A stretch of DNA of 64,000 nucleotides from contig CAJNDS010002316.1 in the NCBI GenBank assembly GCA_905221605.1, positions 432,274 through 496,273 on the forward strand. Reading direction: 5' to 3'. The notes under the pieces are model-generated. The model was not told the DNA's origin. It saw nothing but the letters and a program-made list of their open reading frames with translations, and did no database searches. A program made the position numbers and the translations under genes. Numbering within the stretch: the stretch's first letter is position 1; every line of letters begins with the position of its first letter. This document shows positions 10,098 through 21,656 of this stretch, in pieces. Source of the DNA: Symbiodinium natans. Taxonomy: Eukaryota; Sar; Dinophyceae; Suessiales; Symbiodiniaceae.

Positions 10098-11020
10098 TTA
10101 TCATAAATAAACGCCCTTAGCTGACATGCGGTGAGAGATTGTCTGTTCCACTGTGTCCTCCCCCAAAGGATGCATTTACTCCGTGTGCATAGCAGGGTTT
10201 AGGGCTTAGGCTTAGGTGTTTCGGGTTTGGTGCTCATTATATAGGCCTTGAGGCACAAGTGTTTTTTTAAGTTCTCGCGGCCCTAGGTGGGACATTCCTT
10301 TTGAGAGGCCCTGGAGGGGCTTTCAGCTCTCTCAGTCAGCCTTTCATTTAGGTCCAGGTGGAACAACTTCCATTTCCGCAGGCTCAGAAAAGAATTCAGA
10401 AAGCTCGCAGAAGCTTTGAGCCTACATAGGCGCCACTCTAAGCAAAACAACCGTAGCAAAAAAACAAAAAAGTTTCAGCTGGGTTTTGGGAGGTTGGGGC
10501 TTAATGAGTCCTGTGACATAGATCCAAAAGGCAAAATTACTTAGAAGAACATCTAGCAGCTATCTAGGGTGGCTCCCAAACCCTGTTTGCCATGTTTGCG
10601 CATAGAGAGGGGTCTTTCCATGCCAATACAGCTCTGATTGTCCCATCATGTGGCATCGCAGTGTTGCAACTTCCCTTCTGCAGTTTCACCCGCGTTGCGT
10701 GTCTAGACGCTAAACCCCACACCCATTTCTATCCCCCTAAAAAGGTTCTTGCGTCCCTTGGTTCTAGGAATATTGGAATCGTGGGCTACATATCGTTCTC
10801 GTGGCCGTCTGAGCTGCTTGGCTGCAACCACGAAGGGGTATTAGGTGATTTAGGGTTTAAGGTGTTATGATGGGGGTTTTCCAAAGAGGGTGTTGGGACC
10901 GTGTTATTATGTATGGCGTTCCTAAAGTAAGGATCATCCTATTTTGGGGGGTATGTTCGGGGTACCCCTATATTGAGAAATGCCCAGAATCGGAGCCCTG
11001 ACTAATTCTCCCTCTTGCAG
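10098..11020. other. No supported gene; weak open frame at 10592-10870
   Basis: Heptamers become rare. A + strand frame at 10592-10870 (92 codons; SLGSRNIGIVGYISFSWPSE near its end) has protein-like patches but no recognised domain and no strong splice sites. I leave it as doubtful. Just before 11021 lies the textbook acceptor described in the next entry. Confidence 0.4.
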
Positions 11021-11044
11021 GAGAGAATGGGGAGGACCATCTAA
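11021..11044 (+). CDS. 24-nt micro-exon with strong splice sites (candidate)
   Basis: The upstream sequence has a branch-point-like CTGACTAAT, a pyrimidine tract and TTGCAG. The downstream sequence is GTGAGTAAG, a near-perfect 5' splice site. Twenty-four bases lie between them. Frame is undetermined: one frame reads ERMGRTI and a stop; another reads REWGGPS. These are the most consensus-like paired splice signals in the window. The host gene is not identified. Confidence 0.4.
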   Translation, partial: ERMGRTI

Positions 11045-11050
11045 GTGAGT

Positions 11051-12495
11051 AAGCCTGGGGCTCACATTTTTTTTGGATTCTACTGTAGCAAGCCCTATGC
11101 CATAAACCCTGAACCCTCAAGCGGTTCGCTGCTCAGCTGCAGCAAGGAAATAATCGAATCCTTTGGCAGGGTCCTTCCTAGGACCCAGAGTGAGAGTAGG
11201 CCCTTATTCCTTTTTTTGATTGGGGTTTCGGCTCCCTTAAAGCCTTTTTAAACCAAAAACGGTACCCTTTTATTCCTAGGTTGCTCCTGGGTCTAGCTTC
11301 TCTGTAAAGTCATCAACCCAGGACTAGCTCTGGAGGAGAAGTGCCCGCGCTTTCTACTCGTGTGTAGGTGTTTGGTGACCCTCTTTGCAAGCCCAGAACT
11401 AGACGAAGCCTTCAAAACCCGACGAACTAAGCATATGAATGGTGAGGAAGGATAATAATGGGGTATTTCCTTAAGAAATTGGGGCGTCGCCTGAGAATGG
11501 TATTTTGGGGTCTTCTCATGGATGGTCAACGGTCCAACTCTGCGAGCATGGGAAAAAAGCCCCAAAAACACGCTACATTCGCGCACTAGTTTGCAGATTT
11601 GCTTTTTATTTGGGGCCTTTCTGGTGCTGTATTAAGGGGGTCTTTGGCAGCACTTACCTTGTTATCTGGACAGGGTTTCCACCCTTATAAGATCCCCGTT
11701 CTAGCTCCTGTTAATGGTTGATTTGGGGCTCACTTTGCTCGCTTGGTTAATAATGTTAGGATCATGAGGAAGACACCAGTACTGTAATGGGTAAACCGCT
11801 CTCTCCCTGTCACACCTTGAGACCCCTATGAATAACCGAATTTTGGAGGTTTGCGAAGACTCATGAAATCAACCGTGCATCGAAACACAGGTACCCCAAA
11901 ACAAATACTCGAATCATATCCTTATGATAGGAGCCCCAACAAGGGTACCCTTATCTTCGGACACCGCCAATCCACTAGTCACGAATCCGCGAAAGGCTTC
12001 AGTGGATGTTCGATCTCAGCATCGTCTTCACTCTCGACTTAAAGGACCGGCTTCGCCACACTTCAACGATGCTCCTCCGGTTTAGAGTTGATGGTTGCAT
12101 CTTCTAGGGCCTACCCCTAGGCTCAGATACAGTTCTCAGCTCCTTGCTTATGTTCTTTCCTTTTTTCGAGAGAGCTATCGTTGAATTCATTAGGGAGTTT
12201 AGGGTTTAGGTTTAGGCCTATATATCACTACGACCCAAAATGTCTGCGCATCAGCCTGTGGGTGGAGACTGCGGTTTACTGCGAGTCAGGCCTTCTTGAT
12301 TTGTTTCCTTGATCGCCAATCTTGGGCTCTCCGACAAGTAGCTTGTTTTCGAGAAAAAGTCGGCCTGAACTCTAGCTTGTCAAGTGGTATTGTTCTCTTC
12401 TTCCCTAGTTGTTCGCGGGGAAGTTCCCCTATAAACCTTTTTAAACAAGCCTCTGAACCCTAAACCCGAAGGCTTAAATCCTAAGCTTCTCACAG
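11051..12495. other. No supported gene; few heptamers
   Basis: Unique-looking sequence with only a few degenerate heptamers and no recognised domain. Short open frames occur on both strands but none has convincing boundaries. Confidence 0.5.
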
Positions 12496-12635
12496 GCCGT
12501 TGGGTTCGATTGCGTCTCGAGCTCACCAGTGTCCGGCTACATGATCTCTTCTGCCATGCTGCCATGCGCTCTGGTGTGGCTGCTCCTCATCTTCTTAGGG
12601 CTGAGGGTTTTTCAGGGTTCCAGTTTGCAAGCAAG
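12496..12635 (+). CDS. Exon candidate with signal-peptide-like or membrane segment
   Basis: Follows CTTCTCACAG and is open to AGCAAG|GTCAAT. From the ATG at 12541 it reads MISSAMLPCALVWLLLIFLG, a typical signal peptide or membrane helix. Its leftover phase does not fit the start of gene C, so it probably belongs to a different or alternative transcript. Confidence 0.35.
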
Positions 12636-12886
12636 GTCAATTTAGACTTGTCTTTTTCAATTGTTTGAGATAAACCGTAAACCTTAATGGAGTTTTGGGC
12701 TGCAGGGTCACAGAAGTCTCCTGTTTCAGTCTCGGGACCACTGACTAACGTCCCTGGTTCAGTGTCATTCAGTGTATGCCTTCACACGCCTTATGTGTAT
12801 TTCCCGACATTGATGTATACCCCTTATATACCCCAGTTGAAGTATAATCCCGTCTCTGGAGACCCCCAAAGGGTGGACACCCCCTT

Positions 12887-13653
12887 ATGGCATCAAAAAG
12901 CGGCAAAAGCAAGGATGAACCCGCCAGGCTTGCTACAGGTAGAGTTGCGGGGAGAAGGTGCACAGGTAGTTGCTGTTCAGTCTTGTGGTGGTTGCGTGAA
13001 CACCGCTTTTTCTGCATGTAGGCTTTATGGGTAGGGTTCCTGCCGCGCTCAAGCAGGCTCATCTGCAATTTCCTGAGCCGTCTTTTGCCAACCCGTTGGC
13101 GTTTCGAGAGCGGCAAGCTCATCTCCACCGCGGGCCAGTTCATCCAGGTCCAGCAACCCTAAACCCTTAGCCCTGACCAGTAGGGCTTGAAACCCTGAAT
13201 GCGCCAGGCCTCTAGCAGACTACGGACAAATCTCCTCCGCCTAACATGAAGCCACAAGTAAATGGCCGAATCTATTGCAAGATGCAATTTATCTACACAG
13301 TTCTTCTGGATGTATTGTTGTTGTCAGGGGCAGGAAACTACTGCAGAATCACGCTGGAGCATTCTGGGGGGAGAAGCCTACTTGCAAAAGGGTGCAGGGT
13401 TGAGAGCTGAGAGGGTTCTGGGGTCCTTGGATCGATGCTGCCGCGTTTGTGGCAAAAAGGGCCTGTCCAGGTCACCTTCACCATCTACAGCAAGGTCGCG
13501 CTGTCGCCCATGATGTGCTACACCCATCCGAATGGCAAGAGCGGCATGCTTGAGCACAATGGCATCTTCTGCTTCGAGAGTGAAGAGCACACGCCCATGC
13601 CCATCGGCCGCACCCTTCCGCAAGTCCGGGCTGAGCATGTGTATGCAGCCTAG
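12887..13653 (+). CDS. Gene C: complete three-exon gene for a 115-aa protein of unknown function
   Basis: Exon 1, 12887-12938: ATG, reading MASKSGKSKDEPARLAT, donor ACAG|GTAGAG. Exon 2, 13035-13147: acceptor GGGTAG, reading FLPRSSRLICNFLSRLL and then FESGKLISTAGQFIQ, donor CAG|GTCCAG. Exon 3, 13471-13653: acceptor CTGTCCAG, reading VTFTIYSKVALSPMMCYTHP, then NGKSGMLEHNGIFCFESEE, ending at TAG. Phases agree throughout (52 + 113 + 183 nt = 116 codons). The introns are 96 and 323 nt; the second carries a CCCTAAA run. The last two exons have an alternating hydrophobic pattern suggesting a beta-rich fold with several cysteines. I do not recognise the family. An alternative acceptor at 13021 opens another frame across exon 2 but cannot join exon 3. 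Confidence 0.6.
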
Positions 13654-15240
13654 TTGTGTGATGGTGCGCCTTTTTGCTGCGTAGCCCCTCCCCCGCCCGC
13701 CTCTAAGAGATGAAAATCAGAAGCCACCTATAAACCCTAAACCCTTGTCAGCCCCAAACCCTAAACCTTAACCCCAAGCATCTCCAGTCCCCATTCCTTT
13801 GCTGCGTTAGAGCCTGGAGCATGTGCTGCTTATTGTTTTGGGTTTGTGAGCTTTGTGGGTCATTTAGTTGTTGAAGCGGCAACGTTCTTTTCACCCTTTT
13901 GAGGCATAACAATAGAGATCAAAAAACAATAGGGATCAAAAATCAATTTCAAAAATAAGGCTCAAAAAAACATAAGCCGAGGGCTTAGGGTTTATAAGGC
14001 AAGGACGTAAGCGAAGAACTGCCAGCCGTTTGCGAGGCAGCCGTTCCGCCTTGACAAAACGAAGGAGTTACCCTGAGCCCTGACCTCTCAACATCTCTAA
14101 TGGGCAGTTCTCTAAAATAGGGTTCCTTTTGGGGTTCGCATCGATCCAAGGACAGTGCCATGCTATATATAGGGGGCCCAACAAGAAGCCCTATTTTAGA
14201 GAACTACCCAAATCCCAGACCCTAAACTCTAACCCTAAACCCCTAAACCCTTAAACTCTGACCCTGATTTACTACCCTGTAATTATAGTGCACCGAGGTC
14301 GTGTGAAGCTGTAGATAAGAGCCCAACGTAGTGTACCTAGATACAGCTTCTCTTTCTTCTCAATCTTTTCATGCCCTACACACCGTAGGCGCCTTGAGCT
14401 CAAAGGCCTGAAGCCGTAGCAAAAATAGGCCGCATGGTAGCTAGGAGTAAACGCCCTCCCACCCTAAACCCTAAACCCTAAACCCTAAACCCTAAACCCC
14501 ATGTGCCGAAGGTTCCTGGTCGGACTCCTCCTCCTCGGCGGGATGATGCTCGTGCAAAAGGGTTTAGGGTTTGGGGTTAGGGTTCAGGGTCTGGGGTGTG
14601 CAGGGTTTCCTTTAGAAAGCCTGCTGTAAAAGGGTTTCCTTGAGCGCGAATTCATTCCTGAATCCAGAGGCAAGTTCCTGCTTTCGTGTTGTTGTGTGCT
14701 CGGAGCTACTAGGGTGAAGTGTCCTTTGCGCGGGGTCCCCCCCGCCTCCCCCGCCCCCACGCCTCGCCACCCCCCCCTCCTCTCGACCGCTATATAGCCC
14801 AAAAAACCCAACTGTAGACTGAACCCTAGAACCCTAAAGACTAAACTTATGACGACCCTGAACCACCCCAAGCACCCCCGCCTCTTGTCATGTTCGTGCT
14901 CTCTGTTGATCAAGCCCAGGATCAGCTTCTACAGCTTAGTGATTGTGGCCACCATTGTGGCGCCGAAGAGAGCAGCTGCAGGCGATGCCTGGCTACTCGT
15001 CACAAGGGTCAAGCGTTTAGTGTGTCAAGGGTGTCAGAAGCGTGTTGCGGGGTTTAGTGGTTAAGCCAGTAATCACCTACCCCTGGCTTCCATCCCCAAA
15101 ACAGCTCCTTTTTTGGGGGGTAACTACTTTGGCAGGGAGTTCCTTGAGAAAAGGCGCTATGGACGGCACGATGGTACCCTTTTGGGAGTCCTGAGAAGGA
15201 TGTCTGATCAGAGGCCAGGCTCTTCAGGAGGAGACCCCGT
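13654..15240. other. Mostly non-coding; inverted-repeat element H2 at 14102-14210
   Basis: A 109-bp foldback element has arms GGGCAGTTCTCTAAAATAGG and its complement ending AGAGAACTACCC. Heptamer runs lie at 14222-14262 and 14461-14500. At about 14503 an ATG opens a short hydrophobic frame (MCRRFLVGLLLLGGMMLVQK) directly after a CCCTAAA run. The rest shows only weak frames. Confidence 0.5.
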
Positions 15241-15242
15241 GA

Positions 15243-15577
15243 CCCAAGAGAAATCAAGGGAAATTCTCCTCCCGGCTCGAATGCTTCCGAAGTTCCTTCC
15301 GCCACGAAAACGCACAACGCAGCCTCACGGTGGCAAGAGCCCTTGGTCTCGCATGCCCACAAGCAAGAATCAACTTTCCGCTTGGAAGTTTCAATCAAGC
15401 TGCTTCGGATGGTTCGCAGCGCTCGGACGACGAGCTGAGATCAAGTCCAGCGGCAGTCCAGCGCGCCTTTACCAGCGACTGCCATGTCTTGCTGGGGTCG
15501 GAACTACTGTACTTGACTTCCATAGGGAAAGCGATACCTGGCTTGCAAAACCAGTGCCATGGAACATGTGGTGACAC
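15243..15577 (+). CDS. Exon candidate, unknown protein
   Basis: A + strand frame is open from 15243 to beyond 15577. It reads RSSFRHENAQRSLTVARALG, then QRSDDELRSSPAAVQRAFTS, then DCHVLLGSELLYLTSIGKAI. The composition is natural and mostly free of low complexity. Overlapping frames in this GC-rich stretch are also open, so the choice rests on amino-acid composition only. Downstream the frame runs into the CA repeat. Confidence 0.3.
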
Positions 15578-15738
15578 ACAGTGTATGGTTAGTACCGGTG
15601 TTCCAGCTTACATTGAAAAGCGTATCCATGCGACAACCCTATACCTAAACCCTAAACCCTGGACCCTGAACACAGCGGCAGCAAGGACACGCTCCCGGCT
15701 TGCTTGGGGAATGCGTTCCAGTGCTAAGTACGAGCAAG

Positions 15739-15770
15739 CACACACACACACACAGACACACAGACACACA

Positions 15771-15827
<57 letters not shown>

Positions 15828-15900
15828 ACACAGAGACACACAGAGACACACAGAGACACACACAGACACACGCACCCGCAGGCACACACACACACACAAA
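15739..15900. repeat. (CA)n / (CACAGA)n microsatellite
   Basis: About 160 bases of CA repeats with CACAGA interruptions. A second CA/CACGCA block lies at 16338-16412. Open frames across these are artefacts of the repeat. Confidence 0.95.
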
Positions 15901-16646
15901 CTGGTCTGCGTGTGCTCTCTCGTAACATTCACCAGAGTAAATACCAGCATAATGGTAGTTCCTTTGTCTAGTCATACTTGGGGAATCTGTCCGGTCATTC
16001 TGTATGCCTTCTGCTACACGTCGTTCGTTAGGACGTTGTTGATGAGGGTACCTTCGGGATGAACAAGAGCGAGGATGGCACCAACGTACAGCGAGTTACG
16101 AATATGAATTATGAACATATCACTGGAGATCACAGGTACACAGGGCTGATCAGGCCCTGCTTCCAGCGACAGTGGATAGCTTCGTTGGGTGCATTTTCCA
16201 CTGTGCTCTGCACCCCCTCTGTGAATCACAATCTTCGGAGCAATCTGAGTCAGACATGCTGCGTCGCTATGGCTAATCCAACTGCAATCTCACGCTGCTC
16301 TGATTTCCGTCAATGCGACCGCAGTAGTGCGGATGCCACACACACACCCACACCCACACCCACATGTACACCCGCACGCACACGCACATGCACACGCACA
16401 CGCACACAACCAGACCTGTGAAGTAAACGCACCATAGACTAAGGTGTCAGTTATATAGTTAAAACTTCGTGAGATCCTTTGGTTTTCAGTTGCTGGTCAC
16501 CCCAGTTCTCACGTTCTTGCCCCCCCTCGTCCCCGTAAAGCCTGAACTTTCCGCACCTTACCTGTAAGCTCCCTCTACAAGAACCTGACCGACCAGTCTG
16601 GTCTGGGTGTTGCTGCCTACCAGCCAATTGGATACGCATGGAAATG

Positions 16647-17069
16647 CTAGGAAGACATGACGCCTTCAACGCCTTCTTCCTTGTTTACTAGTCCCAGGTT
16701 TCTCTCCGCCACGCGGTTTTTGATTTCCCGCTTCCGTACGGACAGCTGGTGGTTTGGAACGTTCATGCGCCTCGGCACTATGCTTAGGGATGCTTTAGCT
16801 GCCACACCCTGCGGCATTCCAGCTGTCTTACACCAAACTGTGGGATCTTCGAGTGCCACCTTGGGGTGAACTTCTGAGCTTTCTGTCTGCAGGGCTTGGG
16901 GCAGCAAAGGTTTGAGGGGATTTGACAGCCCATGGCTTTCTGGGTCATAGCCCAAAGGAGCCCAACCTGTTTCCGACGGCCCGGTTGCGTGCCTAACGGA
17001 CTTCGGCCCCAGAACGCCTTGAGTTTTCCGACCCTGAAACCCGAAAGCTGTCCCCTGTAAACAAAGCAC
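16647..17069 (-). CDS. Doubtful - strand open frame (140 codons)
   Basis: Open on the - strand, including VHPKVALEDPTVWCKTAG and NHQLSVRKREIKNRVAERNL. The composition is plausible. There is no recognised domain and no visible splice signals, and the + strand also has frames here. Nearly all other host exons are on the + strand, which counts against it. Confidence 0.2.
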   Translation of the reverse strand: MLCLQGTAFGFQGRKTQGVLGPKSVRHATGPSETGWAPLGYDPESHGLSNPLKPLLPQALQTESSEVHPKVALEDPTVWCKTAGMPQGVAAKASLSIVPRRMNVPNHQLSVRKREIKNRVAERNLGLVNKEEGVEGVMSS

Positions 17070-17941
17070 CCTTGAGTTGCGTTTAGTAGGCTTTAGGGTT
17101 TAGGGCTGAGGGTTGGATGTATGATCCACTTCCTGGTGGGTTAGTTAGTCGTTGAGGCCTTCGGCAAGCCTGATCGCGGCTAAGGCTGCCTCGAGGCCTG
17201 TTGTTGTCGCTGTCCATCGTTGCCGCGGGCGACAGTCCCTATGTGCAGGCGTCGGCGGTGTGCAACCCCATTTAGGGCTTAGGCCAGGGAAGAGGCTTTA
17301 GGGCAAGTGAGCGGGTCAGCTAGGTGGGTGGCAAACAACTCCCTCTTCAAGGCTTCCTCCCCAGCTTTCCCTTGCGCATACCAAGTGCTCCAAAGCCCCG
17401 CCTGCTGCAACCTCGTTCGGCCCCCGGAACCCCCCCCAAACCTCAATCCCCAAACCCCAAACCCTTGGCGGGTGGCCAAGAAAAACCCTAAACCCTAAAC
17501 CCTAACCCCTTTGCGGTCTTTTCGTTAAGCCACCTTAGACACAAGCTGGTGTAACGTCAAGGGCCCCTTCCATATCCCATGCAAAGTGCGCAATCACTTT
17601 CTGAGTAGTCTGCGGCCTCTGATGTCTTGGTGAGCCTGTGTTGGCGGACGCTTGAAGGCCTTTGGTAACCTCGATTCGTCCCTGTGGAGTAGTGGACGCT
17701 GAAGCGCGTGCAGTGCGGGTGGCAAACACCCTTGACCCTATCCACCTTCGTGAATCTTATGGCAACTTTGCACCCCAAGCCCCTGGTGCGCCCCACCATG
17801 CGTCATTTCGGGACGGCCCTAAAACCCTAAACCCTACTCGGAGAGTTCATGGTTACTTATAAGTAGGGTCTTCAGTCTTGTCACGATGGTGATAATCTTT
17901 TTTAGGGTTCGTATAATCCTACTGAGTACCCATGCTTCAAG
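17070..17941. other. No supported gene; scattered heptamers
   Basis: Heptamer traces at 17090, 17450-17510 and 17818-17835. The motif GGTGGC(C)AAA appears at 17325, 17471 and 17706; the 17471 copy runs straight into CCCTAAA. No convincing exon. Confidence 0.45.
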
Positions 17942-18035
17942 TAGACCCAACATCGTCCCCTGGAAGATGCTCCTCATCGTGTCCGTCATGCTGGGATACA
18001 TGGTGATGCAGCCCCACGGCCGACGGCTGTCTTGA
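17942..18035 (+). CDS. Terminal exon candidate with hydrophobic segment
   Basis: Follows CTTCAAG and reads NIVPWKMLLIVSVMLGYMVM, then QPHGRRLS and TGA (18033-18035). It has a short membrane-type stretch and a basic tail. A TTTAGGG run starts 6 bases after the stop. No family recognised. Confidence 0.4.
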
Positions 18036-20530
18036 AAGGTTTAGGGTTTAGGGTTTGGGGTTTGGGGTTTAAGGCTGAGGGACCTGAACCCGAAACCCTA
18101 AACCGCCTTGGCAATCTCTTCAGCGCCTCGTAGGCTTGAGTGGAACTCAGTCATGTGTCGCACCAGCCCTGGGAAACCCTGGGACCCTGAACCCTAAACC
18201 CTAGCCCTAAACCCTAAACCCTAAACCGTAAACCCTAAACCCTAAACTCCCTTTTTTTGGGGGCTCCTAGGGCTTCAGGGCTTGTTGAGAGGATGCCAGA
18301 GGGCTCACGAGGGAGTTGCAGCCTGAAACTTAGCGTGGAGATTATGGAGATCCAAAAGTGCTGGCAGTTTGGGGTCCTTACGTTTAGGGTTTGGGGTTCA
18401 GTGTATTAGGGTGGATTAGAATGGAGTTCTCATAAATATACAGCTCCAGGACTGGGTTCTGGAGGCTCATCATCCTGAGTTGCATCGGCTCTCCGACAGC
18501 GTGTTCAAGGATTTCAGTACCTACTAGTGTATTCCGTCGTCAGTGACTTGTGGGCCCCAACGATGCAGAGTTTGGAGTGGCTGCGCTCGGCTTGACGTCA
18601 GCACTACATTGGGCTAGGCGCTTGCTCCTTCAAGCCGGGCGGACCCAAAAGCCCGTTGCAGAAGGGTTTAGGGTTTAGAGTTAGTTAGGGAGAATCGATG
18701 GCCTGCTCAGTGTTTCCTGTGGGCCCATACGTTTAGAATAGTAAGAAGAGGGTTTACGGAGGGGTTGGTAGGCGACAAGGGCTTAACACAATGTGACACG
18801 TAAACAGGCACTCTGCACAATTAAACCCCAAAAAAACCCCCAAACTAGGCCCTTCAGCCCTGAAAAAATCCGCAACTTTCTCAACCCAAAAGCATCTAAG
18901 GCTCATCTCGTGGCCGTGGAAGCTCCCTGCCCTAAACGCCTTCGATGCCCTGATCAGCATCTCTCTGATCTTAATGTCTCTTTGCTGCGTAGTTTCGGGG
19001 TTGGCTGGTTTAGAGCTTACATGGCTTTTGCCCCCAAGATTCCGACTTCAATTTTCCCGGCTGGCTCATGGCTCATAGCCATGGATGTGAACAGTCCTCC
19101 TCCTGAGACGATGATGGTTTGGATGCTGGCATACACAGACAGACAGAGAGAGAGAGATAGAAAAAAAAAAAAAAAGCAAATGGAAGGTCAAGGCAGTGAC
19201 TGCATAGGTAGGGTTTCATGACGCAGGGCCTGGTGGGTGCGCTGAGTGCGCGGGGGGCGACCCCTATGCCCAAGCAAGAAAAGAGAGAGAGAGAGAGAGG
19301 GAGGGAGGGAGGGAGGGAGAGGGAGAGAGAGAGAGAGAGAACCTTTTAACGCACACCGACCTGTAACGCTCGCCCTCGAACGGCCCTCTTTCCTTCAGGT
19401 CGGGGGGAGGGTCATGAGAGCTGGAAGGAAGGAAGAGAGAGAGAGAGCGGAGCCTCTCCTGAGAAAGGGTTGTGTATATGCTCCTTGCCTTCGTGTCGTG
19501 ACGAGGGGGTGAGGCCGCTGCTTGGAGTTGATTCTGGCTAGTCCTTAAGCCCAATTGCAAAAAGCTTTAGGGCTTAGGGCTTAGCGCTTAGGGTTTGCTG
19601 ATCAAGCCGTGCATGCTGCCTTTTCTGGCATCCCCTCCCAGCGCAGATGGAAAGAAGGGTTTAGGGTGTAGGGTTTAGGGTTTCGTCTAGGATGCCCAGG
19701 AGTGCCCTTATTCCTTTGCATTTGCTGTCAGGATCCCGTCTAAACCCCTTCAAGCCAAACATTTTTTATTTCGAACATCCTCACCCTACAGATTTGGAAT
19801 TTGTGGGCCGTCCTACACTCCAGGCATTGTCCGGGGATACTTTGGGGGGGGCGGGGGGGTGTTGGGCAACCAAAAAAACAACCCCGCACACCCTATCCGC
19901 CCCCCCAAAGAAAAGTGTTCAGTGTTCGGATCTCTGCAAGGATGGCTCTGTTGGGAGCCTTCGCCCCGGTCTTGAATAATGACCAACAGCAGAGGCAGGG
20001 ATGAGTTTAGGGACTTGGCCCCCAACCCTAAACCCTAAACCCTAAACCCTAAACCCTAAACCCTAGACCCTAAACCCAAGTTGGCCCACCCCCAAAAACT
20101 CCGAAGCCCAACGACACACGCATGGTTGAGGGTTGCCTGCTGTTGCCCGACTTTCCCCCCCGAATTCCAGAATAGGGTCTCCTGAGAGGCAGAGCAGGGA
20201 TACCTGCTGTCTAACTGAGACTTGACTTTGGGAGCTCCCTAAACCCTAAACCCTAGACCCCAAACCCCAAACCCTAAACCCTAAACTTTGAAAGCTAGGC
20301 TTGAATCACCGCGGCCGAGATTCGTTGGGGTGGGACTGTTGTGCAGCCACTTGCCGTTGAGGATCAGGGATTTAGGGTTGAGGGTTTAGGGTTTAGGGTT
20401 TAGGGCTTAGGGTATTCTGCTCTGCTGAACGACACAGGGACGTTCATCTAAGTTAGGGGTCCTCTTTGCGATGCTGTTTCTGAGGGATTCCTCTTCAAAC
20501 GCCCTCATATGGACCAACGCGCGCCCGCAG
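18036..20530. other. Repeat-rich stretch with weak exon candidates
   Basis: Heptamer runs at 18037-18075, 18188-18247, 19655-19682, 20028-20075, 20239-20287 and 20370-20410. A + strand frame at about 18548-18662 (VGPNDAEFGVAALGLTSALH, then WARRLLLQAGRTQKPVAE) ends just before GGGTTTAG and is protein-like, but lacks a clear acceptor. (GA)n blocks lie at 19141-19175 (with an A-run) and 19283-19342. I support no complete gene. Confidence 0.45.
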
Positions 20531-20609
20531 GATTACGACCGCGATCTTCGGAATCATCTTCTTCCTCAACGCGGCTAAGTTCAACCCGCAGTGCGAATCA
20601 GAGTTATAG
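20531..20609 (+). CDS. Terminal exon candidate with membrane segment
   Basis: Follows CGCCCGCAG and reads ITTAIFGIIFFLNAAKFN, then PQCESEL and TAG. The hydrophobic run and clean acceptor favour a real exon. The overlapping frame with long serine runs looks like a shadow. Function unknown. Confidence 0.4.
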
Positions 20610-20669
20610 GGTTGAATCGGCCGTTCTCATCTCAGCAGGGAAGGAACGGGTACATTGTATACTGTATAC

Positions 20670-21310
20670 TGTATGCATATATATATATATATGGTACCCC
20701 CCCCCAGTGACCTACCTTTTCTGTGTCTTTCTCTTAGGTCGCGCAGCTGCACTAGTCCGCTTCATATATCAGTCCAATGCTGGCTTATTGAGGCCTGCGA
20801 GGTGGGTGTCCCAATAGCTGCCTTCCTTGCCCGGAGATCAACTACGCGACTGTTGGAGCTTAGTTGTTCTGTTTATATAAAACGGATTAGAATAGGTCGC
20901 TGGCGAGGGGGGGGGGGGTAGCTTCTATCTTTCCACACACATATAATATATATATATATATATATGCATGCTGTTTTAATACAGAAACGACGCGCTGCAG
21001 GCCTGAGTTTTTGCAGGTTTCTTTTTGTTTACACTATATGCTTGGATTCCATGTGATTTGTTATTTGCATTGAAAGTGCTTATAAGGATCAAAGTAAACA
21101 CGTCACATATGCTTTAGTATCAGTATCGGCCACAATTGTCGCAGGGTCGACGGCTTCGGCTTCTGTAAACATACAACCGCTTTGGCGCCTTGTAGAGCTA
21201 AAGTCGGCGGCTAAAGGCTAGAGAGACAAAGGGTGGGGGGGGGGGGGGGAGCAAACAAAAAAAAAAACCAAACATATACATAAATAAATAATATATATAT
21301 ATATGGGCAC
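20670..21310. repeat. Composite (TA)n / poly-G(C) microsatellites
   Basis: Three composites lie close together: (TA)n then GGTACCCCCCCCC at 20673-20706; a G10 run followed 20-odd bases later by (TA)n at 20909-20967; and a G-run at 21234-21250 followed by (TA)n at 21288-21304. The same pairing occurs at 3299-3330, 5796-5875 and 38481-38540. Confidence 0.8.
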
Positions 21311-21468
21311 ATTTGTTTTTTAGTGTTGTTACCGCCCCAACCCCCCCCCCCCCCCAACCAGGGAGACCAGAGCCTATCTATCCCCTTTGGGCCGGGCCTG
21401 TGAGTCTCGGAACTCATCGGAATCTGGAAGCCTTGGAGCTTAAGGAACACAACCACGAATACACATGG

Positions 21469-21656
21469 GGGTCGAACATTCCTTAATAGGATTTATAGTA
21501 CCCCCTATAATAATCCCTATTCATGACTTGGGATGTTCCCCTTATACTAACAGCCTGTAATAGGGTTTATAGTATCCCCTATTATGACCCCTACTAAGGA
21601 CTCTTAGTATAAGGGGAACATCCCAATTAACGATTGCTAGTATAAGGGGAACATCC
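21469..21656. repeat. MITE-like hairpin, family H1 copy 2, with extra partial arms
   Basis: The full hairpin is 21530-21624 (GGGATGTTCCCCTTATACTA ... GGGGAACATCCC). It is flanked on the left by a diverged left arm (from 21471) and on the right by an extra right arm (TAGTATAAGGGGAACATCC, 21638-21656). This suggests insertion of one copy into another or unequal exchange. Confidence 0.7.

Noticed and set aside
15608-15975. Long frames of alternating H/T or C/V residues
   Set aside because: Translation of the (CA)n microsatellite.
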